The notes under the pieces are model-generated. The model worked only from the letters and a program-made list of their open reading frames with translations. It did no database searches and was not told the origin of the DNA. From the NCBI GenBank assembly GCA_964019695.1, contig OZ026517.1:70886665-70950664 (forward strand): a DNA stretch of 64,000 nucleotides, written 5' to 3'. The translations under genes and the position numbers were made by a program. Position 1 is the stretch's first letter. The number at the start of each line of letters is the position of its first letter. The stretch comes from Loripinus fragilis. Taxonomy: Eukaryota > Mollusca > Bivalvia > Lucinida > Lucinidae. Shown here piece by piece: positions 52,060-62,300 of this stretch.

Positions 52060-55000
52060 GCATAAACTCCCATTAAAATCCCATTAATGGCCCCCATTAA
52101 AATTTCCCATTAAAAATGGTCCTATTAATGGTCAATTTTAATGGTAAAATGCACTTTCAAAACTGAAAATCTGTCAAAATACCATTAACTCAAACCATTA
52201 ATTGAAAAAAATAATGAGCATCATTTAAGCATTATTTTAGTGTGTGAAAATTAATGGCCATTAAAACCTCCCATTAAAATTGTTGCTGGTTAATTTTAAT
52301 GCCCATTAATATGGTCTATTTTTCATGGCCATGAAAATTTTGGCCATTATTAGAACCATTATTAATGGCTTTTTATTTTTAATGGCCATTATAACAGAAA
52401 ATGTAACTACAAATTTATGGGCATTAATTACCCATTAGTATATTGGATAGAAAATAATGGGCATCATTCTTTTAAATCAACAGCATATTAATGGGCATTA
52501 AATGCATAATTTAATGGCCATTAGATAAGCATGACAAATTTCTAATAAAAATATGTTAATGGTCATTAATTTTCTCTTATGCCCACTGCAATGTTTTCAA
52601 GATTCTATTTCTTGTGCTGCTTCCTGTTTCTCATTTAGAAGCAGGAAAGACAAGCAAGAATCTTGCTGGACTTTGGTTTAAGTCCCCTGTCATCTTAAGA
52701 GATAAACAGGCCAATTAACAAGTTAATGTTACCTTTTTATTTCTGAATCCTTCTATATATTGATGAAAATATAATTACCATTGGTAATTGCAACACATAT
52801 ACATTTTGATAAATTTAGGGCACAACCTTGCTGTATGTTAATAATAGAGATCAGAAATTCTGATAAATTAATAAATATAATATTTCAGAAAAAATATTAG
52901 TCTTAAATCATTTTTGTATATCATATTAATCTTTTGTGAAAAAATAAGATTTTTCAAGGGGAGCTACTCTAATTTGCAACTCTTGTTTAAGTGATTTTAA
53001 TGGCCATTAAATGTGTTTATTAGAATTATTGCATGTTTTGATCATTTTTCTCAGTTAGAAAGTAAAACAAAATTTTTTATTAAGATAATTGTAAAAATAA
53101 AGTATGGTATTTTCACTATTTTAGAGACATCTTTAAACATTAAATTGTGTACTTCTCATTATAATTGTCAAATTCTATCCCATTGTTACATATAGCATTT
53201 ACCTGTTGGTATGTTGTTTTTTTTGAAAACTTAATTCATCTGGATATTCGGTTTTGTGACATAAAAACATAGTTTGAAACGTTATGAAATTTGTTAAAGG
53301 GGATGATAATGATACAGCATATATCCAATAAGTAAAGTCTAAGACATGATCAAATGGCTTTACACATTAGGCACACCAACAGTCTTAATGAAGCCTCATC
53401 AAGAGCGTTTAGAATAAAGTCTTTTTTTCTTTCTGATTCTATTGAGAAATGTTGCATTCTTTTACATGGAAATGAATTTTGAGTGTAAATGTAATTGGCC
53501 AAGTTGAATCCTTCTTAGGACACAGCCACATATAAAGAAAACCATATTAATTCAAAACTAATGACCATTAATAAATAGTTTGGATAAATAATTGGCATGA
53601 AATTAGATTAGATCCATTAGATGCAACTTTAATGGCCATTAAATCCTGCTCAAAACTCATTTAGGCTAAATTAATGGCTTTGGATTTTGTATTTTCTTCA
53701 AAAATACACTAACTCTTTTTATTACTTCTCTTCTTTGTTCAGACTTATAGGCATGGTGGTCGAAGCCTGCTAACCAAGTAGTGCTTAAATTTATGAGACG
53801 CCTGACTGAAAATTTCAATCGCCATACTACTCGCACCTCGCGGGTTCCCGCTTCCATGGTGATTGTGCTTGTACTCAGAAGCAGTAATACACATGTTGTT
53901 GATGGACAAGCAGGGTTTGGTAGCATACATAACTTAGAATTATAGAACTGTTTGGAATGTTAAATTATGCACAAAATTTCTACAAATGCAAGATCCATAG
54001 AATACATGTTTGTTTTACAAGTTTAAAATTGATTACCAATTGATTACCAGTGTACCTCATTAAAACTCCCCTCACTGTATCACGGATTTCATTATTTCAA
54101 TAAAGCATGGTCATGGCTCCCAAATGCATATTTTCCTATATCCTATGTATTCTTGCAGTTGCTAAATCCTGTTTCCAGGCTCTAGCTATGCTTGGTAGGA
54201 GAGCAGATTGGTTTGTGTCTGAAAAGGTAACAAAGGCCCACAATCTCCTTGATAAGCTTTAAAATTTCCTGAATAAATGCCGGAGAAATTTCTCCAGCAT
54301 TTCTCCAGGATATGTTATGATTTTCGATGAAATTAATAGAGTTTCCCTTTAAAACTCATTTTCCTACAGCATTTCTCGAGGTAATTTTCTTTGTCTTCCT
54401 GAAATTTCAGTTTAATCACACAGGCAATTTCTTCATGAAACAAGAAATGTGGCGAATTTAATTTACAAGCACTGAATGGTGGAGCTCTTCATTACACAAA
54501 CATACCTATGGATGCAATGTGCAGCAAGTTTTGAAGGCTGTAAAATGATAATGTTAAAAACTAACCTTTACATGAGTGTACAAATAATGGATAATATCAA
54601 ATACTCTGATGATCTTTTTATTGATGGCCATTATTAAAAAATTAATGGGTTAAGATGTTCAGTCCCAAAAATTAATGGCCATGAAAATATTGATCTCCCA
54701 ACTTCAGTAATTTAAAATTCATGAACACATCTTTCATGGCCATTATTAGACATGTAATGGGGTTTTCATGGCAATTAGTTTTTGTAATGGCCATTAATAC
54801 TGCAAATTCATGGGCATTAAATCACCATAAAACAGAAAATAATGGCCCATTAAATATTAATGGTCATCATTTCATACCAAGGGTAAAAATTAATGTTATT
54901 TTAATGATCATACTTGCTCTTGAATTAAATTAATGGCCATTACCACTCAAATAATTGCACATTGTTTCGTATAAATATTGGTTCCCGATATTTCACTGCT

Positions 55001-55265
55001 TTCTAATGCTAATGAATTGCATATTGATATATTTAATGGCCATTAAAATATCAAACATGCAAATTTACTACTTTTTAATGCCATCAATAGACACGAAAGG
55101 TTTTAATGGTCATTACTTTTTGTAATGGCCATTACAGAATGCAAATTCATGGGCATTAAAACATCACAAAACGAAAATTAATGGACCATTATTTCTTTTA
55201 ATGGTCATTAATAATACAGAAGGTATAAATTAATCAAAAATTAATGATTTTACTTGCTCTTAATG
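52060..55265. repeat. Block dense in the palindrome TTAATGGCCATTAA
   Basis: I count about 14 TGGCCAT cores and many relatives (TAATGGTCATTA, ATGGGCATTAA, CCCATTAAAAT). They cluster in two zones, 52060-52570 and 54600-55260, with only a few between. Zone two contains a direct duplication of roughly 340 bp (compare 54735-54955 with 55085-55265: TGCAAATTCATGGGCATTAAA, TTACTTGCTCTT). No terminal inverted repeat or target duplication was recognised, so its identity as one element is unproven. Confidence 0.65.
53660..53960 (-). other. GC-richer island inside the palindrome block
   Basis: Differs from its AT-rich surroundings (for example GCACCTCGCGGGTTCCCGC). A minus-strand frame of 86 codons reads WRLKFSVRRLINLSTTWLAG in part. 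I have seen no domain and cannot say whether it is coding. It could be part of a repeat. Confidence 0.3.
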
Positions 55266-55594
55266 TCAGAGAAGCGCAAGTACAACTTTTTCTAACAAAC
55301 AGTTGTTGAGTTAGCCTGCAGAGTATAAGTTTTACTACTTCGTTACAGCAATTTATACACATCTACATTTTACGACAATGCACTCCAGGTCTAAACAAAA
55401 AATAACACTAGGCAATTACGCTTGGATTTTAATTGAATAAATAGACAGAATATCCATTAAAAATAACTGATTTTTGAATTTTAATATTGATAATAGTTTT
55501 TCTTTTGTATATCGACCGATTAACCGATATTTCGATTAATCGTGCCAGCCCTAACAACAACCCTTCTTGAATCAGCGGAAGGGAGAATGGCCGT

Positions 55595-55730
55595 AGAAAT
55601 TATTTCATGATCAATCTCGACGAAAGTATGGGATCAGGTTGGGATCTAACTCGCAACCCCTGGATCTGCAGTCAGAGATGTATCTGCAGTCAGACACCTT
55701 ACCGACTGCGCTACGTGGCCCGGTTTATCG
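55595..55730 (-). repeat. tRNA-like sequence with duplicated anticodon region
   Basis: Minus strand: GGGCCACGTAGCGCAGTCGG, GGTGTCTGACTGCAGAT, then a second CTCTGACTGCAGATCC, and a B-box-like GGTTGCGAGTTAGATCCC. The duplication rules out a functional tRNA; probably a SINE head. Confidence 0.5.
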
Positions 55731-56036
55731 AATATGCATTATGCAACTCTTTAAATATACTTGGCCCTAGTCTTCATCTAGGTCCCTTTGTTGTTAGTAC
55801 CAGCAATCAAGGCTCTGGCGAGATAGCTCAGATGCGTAAGCTTGTCTTGAGCTTCCGCTGCTCACAGATGTGATTAGTAAAAAAATATTGTGTAACTGTC
55901 CATTATATTCATATGCTATATGCATTGCACGTTTTATTCCGTTTGACTGTGCAATTTTAATTTTTACCAAAGAAGGCTGTGGATCCAGAAGTGAGCTGTT
56001 TTGGATCTACACTGTTTTATAGCGAGGATATATCAC

Positions 56037-56269
56037 ATGGGTGAAAGTTCTAAATTTCAAAAATCCGGAACTTTAGAAATTCAAATCTTAAAACTTGCAT
56101 ATCAACAATTTTCAGTTCAACTGGTCAATAGTCTTTAGAGAAACTGAAAGTAAATGAGAGATGCTATTAAAATCTGTTAAATTCAGAATTTTGAGGCTGA
56201 CTTTCCATAGAAAACCAACCTCAAAATCCTGAATTCAGGAATAATCCTGAAAACTTTCACCCATGTAAA
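56037..56269. mobile_element. MITE with ACATGGGTGAAAG ends, second copy
   Basis: CACATGGGTGAAAGTTC and AACTTTCACCCATGT ends, inner GAGGCTGACTTTCC. Matches 11125-11375. Confidence 0.65.
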
Positions 56270-56510
56270 TCAGAATCAGCAGGACAATTGTTAATACATG
56301 AAAACTTCATAATTATGTCAGATGAGGCAAAAAAATACCGGTTTCAGAATACCCTAATGTACCTCATCCTCGGTATTTCCCAGGTGTGATGCATTCTGTT
56401 TCTCTTCATTCAGTGATGAATGCAGTGTAACAGAATGGGTTACGCCTGGGTTACGGAGGATGAATGAACCTATTCAAGCATTTGGTTTTTGTGAAATGTG
56501 AATGCAAATA

Positions 56511-57085
56511 CAGTAAAACCTCAAAAAATCAAACTCTGATTGTTTAAAATACTCGCTAATTCAAATTAAATTTCGGACACAATGGATTCAGTGAATAGGG
56601 CCTATTTTTGAACTATTTTAATAACTGTCTATAAAAAGCATATGTTTTGGGTGTGTAAAAGAAACGTCTCCCTAAAACTTTTCTTTTATGCATCCAAAAC
56701 ATATGTTTGATGGTGAATAGGGCCTATTTTTGAACTATTTTAATAACTGTCTATAAAAAGCATATGTTTTGGGTGTGTAAAAGAAACGTCTCCCTAAAAC
56801 GTTTCTTTTATGCATCCAAAACATATGTTTGATGGTGAATAGGGCCTATTTTTGAACTAGTTTAATAACTGTCCATAAAAAGCATATGTTTTGGGTGTAT
56901 AAAAGAAACGTCTCCCTGAGACATTTCTTTTATGCACCCAAAAAATATGTTTGATAGGAAAAAATGATAATCATTTTTCGAGGAAATATATTTTTTATGT
57001 CTACCGCCCTATATTTCGAACATTCAATATTTCCAAATAAAGCCTCTAGTCCCTAGGACTTTGAATTTATGAGATTTGACTGTAT
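56511..57085. mobile_element. MITE family J with triplicated 122-bp core
   Basis: Ends CAGTAAAACCTCAAAAAATC and ATTTATGAGATTTGACTGTA. The core hairpin block starting GTGAATAGGGCCTATTTTTG occurs at 56591, 56713 and 56835, exactly 122 bp apart, each with AAAAGAAACGTCTCCCT and its mirrored half. Confidence 0.75.
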
Positions 57086-57808
57086 AACTAATTTTTTCTC
57101 TCGTCTAATGTGGCTTTTTTTCAGAAGTGTGCACTACCACAAAAATGGTTATAAAAACAATGATATCTGTTGTGTTTGATTTTGGGTGATTCGGTGATCA
57201 TAGAGGTAGTATCTGCGTAGTTTATACTTCTGAAAAAAAGTGGATACGAGAGGAAAGTATGATTTGCATTCAGTCAAGATTTACCAAATTATTCATGTTT
57301 TGTTTGATTCAATGTATCTGTTTTCCTTCAACTGCAATTTGATTAAAACCAGAAGATAATTAGCTGTATTCATTTAAATAACATCTGAAAGGTATCAACC
57401 AGAGGTCATCTCCTGTGAACTCGGAAAATTCCGAAAATTCTATTTCTAGCCAGTCAGTCAGAAACTCTGCTTTTTGCCCTTGGTGTTTTTAACATCACCC
57501 TTACGGCCTGAGGAATGTTAATGCATTGAAAAACAATGTTTGATCATTATTGTTGCATAAATTCATTGATATATTCATCTAAATTAACAAAAAGTATGGC
57601 ACTATATTTTGTTACCATTTCCAGGCAACAGGTGGTTTGGACATTTTCATTACTATTTGTGTTTTGTCTGTTTGAGGGCCACACCATTTATAACAATATT
57701 TAAAGTTTCTAGCTAGCCCATCAGAAACTCTGTTGCATTGATTGTACTGCTTAATGAATGGTTTAAATGATTGAAAAGTAATTAAGATTTTGAGCAAATT
57801 GCTTCAGA

Positions 57809-58018
57809 TTAAGTTCTTTCCCTACTAGTGTCGTCTGCTGATAACCTTTGCAAACAGTTTAGACCCAGATCAGGCCCAGCAAAATGGGTGGCTTGATCTG
57901 GATCCAAACTGTTTGACACTTTGATGGTATTCCTGAAAGAATTTTTCAAAAAAGTTGATTATGAAAAAAATCAGCAGACGACAAAAGCATGAAAAATTAC
58001 ACAGTTAGCAAAGAGTAA
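57809..58018 (+). mobile_element. TTAA-type MITE family D copy
   Basis: TTAAGTTCTTTCCCTACTAG start, AGACCCAGATCAGGCCCAGC centre, AGTTAGCAAAGAGTAA end; the right TTAA is mutated. Confidence 0.6.
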
Positions 58019-58212
58019 AAAAAATTGGCAATATTTTCTCCGATTTCTCCGTAGGCAAAGGCAATATTTTCTCCATAAAAACATTTGTTGAGGTACATGG
58101 TGAGAACACAAAACATATGTTTTTTTAGTAACAAACAATAAATTACCAAAATACCATTCCTATAGAAAAAATATTGTATGTTTAACTCACTTGGAGATTT
58201 AGAAATTTTTTA

Positions 58213-58605
58213 TTAACCCTTAAAGCGGCAATCACAACTTCAGCAGACGACAGATTTTGTGACATCTTTTCTTCTTTTTTGAAAAAAATATGGTATGGTA
58301 TTTCCTGAGAATCGTCTGCTAGTGAGAATCGTCTGCTAGCAGACGATTCTCATGAAATAACATACCATATTTGTTATTTTTGAAAAAGCAGCAAAATTTG
58401 AAATTGTCGTCTGCTGCAAATTATAGGTGGTGCTTTATCCTAGTTCAGCTCATTTCTGAAAAAAATAAGGTATGATATTTCCTGAGAATCGTCTGCCAGC
58501 AGACGATTCTCACGAAATATCATGCCTTACTTGTTATTTTTGAAAAAGCAGCAAAATTTGAAATTGTCGTCTGCTGCAAATTATAGGTGGCGCTTCATGG
58601 GTTAA
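58213..58605. mobile_element. TTAA-type MITE family E, two-hairpin copy next to MANEA stop
   Basis: TTAA at 58213-58216 and 58602-58605; ends CCCTTAAAGCGGC / GGTGGCGCTTCATGGG. Two hairpins of GAGAATCGTCTGC(T/C)AGCAGACGATTCTC with TTTTTGAAAAAGCAGC arms. The right half repeats GAAATTGTCGTCTGCTGC and ATTATAGGTGG. It ends 6 bp before the MANEA stop codon (gene on minus strand). Confidence 0.72.
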
Positions 58606-58611
58606 TAGATT

Positions 58612-59313
58612 CTAGTTGAGCTGTTTCACAAACTTCCCCACCCACTGGTTAGTTAAGTTCAGATAGTGCTTCTCCCCATAGCTGCCATAGTCCAAATAAC
58701 TCCTGTTAGCTGTGTCTTTCTTTATAGCCGATTCTATCTGTGTTCCTTCGTGCCACTCATTAAATGACGTTATAGATAGAATTCTCGGCTCCGCCTTCAA
58801 GGCGTTGCCAAATGATTCACTGTAATATTTTCCATTCACTCGGTGTCGGGTATTTTTAGCATTCCATGGCCTGACCTCAGTGTCAATATAACCCGGACCA
58901 ACACTCGGGATGAATAGCATATTTCTGGATTTGGCAAACTGTGACAGCACCGGCCAAATTCTCCATGTGCTGCCATAGGTAAAACCATTTGTAGCAAAAT
59001 ATGTGTAGAAGCCATCAAAACCGGCGCTCAGTAGATCGTATTTGTCCTTTTCTTCGACCAACAGTCCAATGAAAATGCCATCTAATTCTGAACCTCTCAC
59101 AGACGATATCCCATCAGGCTTGAAAATCTGTGCCCAGTCCTTGGCTTTAACTAAGTAGGAATCATATATATAGAAGAGTGGAAGATTTTTCTTGTCTCCA
59201 TGGTCGGTCCTGTAGAAAGCTGGATGGTTGCCGTACTGTTTCAGCAAGTAGCGGATATTATCCTTCATCGTATGCTGATTTCTATTCAGGTAAGGTTCAA
59301 CGTGAATCACAAC
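58612..59313 (-). CDS. MANEA: MANEA last coding exon
   Basis: 702 bp, 233 residues and stop, phase 0 start. Acceptor TTGACAG followed by GTTGTGATTCACGTTGAACC (VVIHVEPY). Contains most of the GH99 barrel and ends LTNQWVGKFVKQLN. An uninterrupted large last exon with no frameshift. Confidence 0.95.
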   Translation of the reverse strand, partial: VVIHVEPYLNRNQHTMKDNIRYLLKQYGNHPAFYRTDHGDKKNLPLFYIYDSYLVKAKDWAQIFKPDGISSVRGSELDGIFIGLLVEEKDKYDLLSAGFDGFYTYFATNGFTYGSTWRIWPVLSQFAKSRNMLFIPSVGPGYIDTEVRPWNAKNTRHRVNGKYYSESFGNALKAEPRILSITSFNEWHEGTQIESAIKKDTANRSYLDYGSYGEKHYLNLTNQWVGKFVKQLN

Positions 59314-62300
59314 CTGTCAAAATATTATATGGTAAATGTTCTTAAATTTAGAACACTTTTCACAAATGAAATGTTGGTTATCAGGACTGGAATTTATAAA
59401 AGGCCTGTCATAATAGATTACAGGGAAGACTCTGAACAGAAGCAGTCTGATTTGTGTCTGGGCTGCTTGTCTGTTGTTTTTTTTGGCTGGCAACGAGAGT
59501 TCAAAATTTTAGAACATTTACACTTAGTCATTTCAAGACAAATGCTTTCAAAGTCATAGGGCCAGTTAAGCAAAAATAATTTGCGTAAAATTGGATTTAT
59601 TTTCTTATCCATCAATTTAAATAAGTGTTTTGGGTGCTCAAAAGAACTGTCTCATCGAGACGGTTCTTTTGAGTACCCACAACCTATGTTTTGGTTGAGA
59701 AATAAGAAAAATAATTTTCAGTCTGGGGGCCTGAAAGTAGTAGTTGAAGAGGAAAATACTCAAACTATCCAGGTGATCCTGTTTAACTTCACTAAGGCCA
59801 GATTTTTTTATTAGTTGATTTACAAACTCTCCTACTGTAATTTTCCGGAAAGTGAAAAAAGAAAAATTCAATATCTAAATTTTTTTTATATTTTATCCGC
59901 CGACTCTACGTTGAAAAAAAAAATGTTTGAGGTTCTGTCTATGTTTTTTTTGAGAGTGACACTGTTAAAAGTGATTGTCCTGTCCAGATTTTTAGGAAAA
60001 TGATGAAATATTCAAAGATTTAATACAGACTGTTGGTTTACCTTACTAGTTTTACTGACCTTACCAGTTTTACTGTTTGTTCTGGAGATACTTAAAACAC
60101 AAACAAAAAAAACTTTGAAAATGACCAGTCAGAGCTTTTTTTTTCTTTTCTCGTGCCCCTTACCCTAGATCTGAAAAAAAAATCCCTTATATCAAATAAT
60201 AAAAGAAAGCATCTTGAAAGTTTGGATGCAGGCCTCTAGATAAAAGTACATGTATGTAATCAAACAATTTTTTTTTTATTTCTCAACCAAAACGTATATT
60301 GTGGGTACTCATAAGAGACGGTTCATTTTAGCACCCATAAAAAATGTTAAAACTAATGGATAAAAATACAAATACAATTTTACGCTAATAATTGTTTATC
60401 TTGACCTGATATACATTGTAAAGTTAAACATTTGAAAACACAATCTCTAATAGGTCTAAATTGTTTCTGTAATTTCTATCAAGCCTATACATTGTGAACA
60501 GAGATGAGAACAGTCAGCCATTCTCAATCAGGAAAATATGTCGGTTGACTCCAAAATGAAGAAAAGCAATTTTTAAATCACTTATTAAAGGTTTAAAATC
60601 ACAAAATATCAATATAAACCAGTTAGTTTATGCTTCATTTATTTCTAAAATTGAGTTTAACTTCATTCAAAAATAAATTATAGCAAAAACAACTGGCATT
60701 ATATAAATCATCTGCCAGTGCTCAATCAGGAAATCCTGATCAATCCTGAATTTTCTCATGCCTGTGTGAATACTTAAAAGATCTGTTCAGATGATTTCAG
60801 GAAATTATTTTTCTGTTAGGAAAACACCAGGTTTTAGTGATTGACAGACCAAATAGACCTCTGGTCTTCTATGGTCAAAATAACCTATTCTTGGCATATG
60901 TTTTGGTTATAATCTCTATATAGGTGCTGACCACTTCAAATGCTTTAACATAACCTACATGTATTCCTGGCATATGTTTTGTCAACAAAACCTATCCCTG
61001 GTATACATTTTGTTCACAGTTACTATGCTGGCCACTTCATAAGGTTCAACATAACCTATTCCTGGCATACGATTTGCCAATCAGCAAATTCTGGTGTTTT
61101 CAGAACAAAAATATAATTTCTGAAATTAATTAATAGACTGTCATTCATTTTTTAGGGGTTAAATATTACTTACATGTACAACCCAATTCCTTATACCTCT
61201 GACCACAGGGGCCAGTTCAGTCTAAGGCAGTCTTTACAACTACTTATGTTTATTTTATAGTCTATTACAGTGTTATTTAACTTATTAGCTGAGATGGCAT
61301 ATTGTTATTATTGTGGCTCTGACTTATGATATATGCTGGGTTCCCACAGAAATTCAAAAACACAATTCCATGATTTTTCCATGATCAACAATGTAATTTC
61401 CATGACTAATTAATGCACAGCCTCCAACCTCCCCTTTTAGCGACATCTTCACCATGCAGAGCATAAATGTGGAATGCAGAAACAGTAATGTATTTAAATA
61501 AATATGCTTGTAGACTATGCATGCATTTTGAAATAATTAAAACTTGAGACCACCAGTAGCCAGAAACTTTATGGAACTTTATTTCATGATTTTCCAGGTT
61601 TTCCATGATTTCCAGAGCTGGTGGGAACCCTGTATATGCTGCAGTGATGGAGAAGGGTTCACTCACCTTTAACTTATATTTTTCTGCTTTCTCCAATATG
61701 AGAGGCATGAGGTTATCTGGTTGTATTTCTTGCCTGTCACCATCTCCTGGAGGATACCATGACACTGCAACCACTCCTGAAATGTCACATAAAAGACCCC
61801 TTATGCATATAGCAGTGTTTGAAAAATGCATGAAGCCATTTAGCATTCGTGTACATTCTTTTAAAAAAGTCACTGCAGATAAAAAAAAATCTGCAAATAC
61901 ATTATAAGGTGCCATTTCACCCTGAAATTATTTCCCTGATTATACCATATACATTTTTGTATTTGATCTAATTTGAACCTAACTTTGAATTTTTTTTTCA
62001 AAATCTTACTCTTTTAAAAACAGTGTAGATTCAGATGCTTCTGGTGACGCCAGTTGATCAGTATCCACACTGTTTTTATCTAATAAAATGATGAACCCCT
62101 ATTAATTTAAGAAATAATTTCATTTTTGTGTTAAAAAGCTCATGAATGGAGCAGATGCATGTGCAGTGAATCAAAATAGATTCCTTAATTTCTTGAGTTC
62201 TGAGTAAAAACATATATATGATATCAAATCAAATTACAAAAAAGTTCATCAGGCTTTTAATAGGTGAAGAATGTGTAACAAAAATATAATTTTCTCATAT

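Larger units (their letters stand above)
59314..61666 (-). other. MANEA intron 2
   Basis: 2353 bp. Contains hairpin repeats (59580, 60225), a weak tandem repeat near 60880-61110 built on ACCTATTCCTGGCATA, and otherwise AT-rich sequence. No further exon is needed because the flanking exons join in phase. Confidence 0.8.

Noticed and set aside
53666..53926. Protein-coding gene on the minus strand
   Set aside because: No domain, no splice or start support, and two overlapping frames are equally open. Kept only as an unassigned GC-richer island.
61406..61915. 169-codon minus-strand frame taken as one exon
   Set aside because: Only 61776-61667 matches GH99. Clear splice sites bound it and the remaining residues have no similarity to the family.
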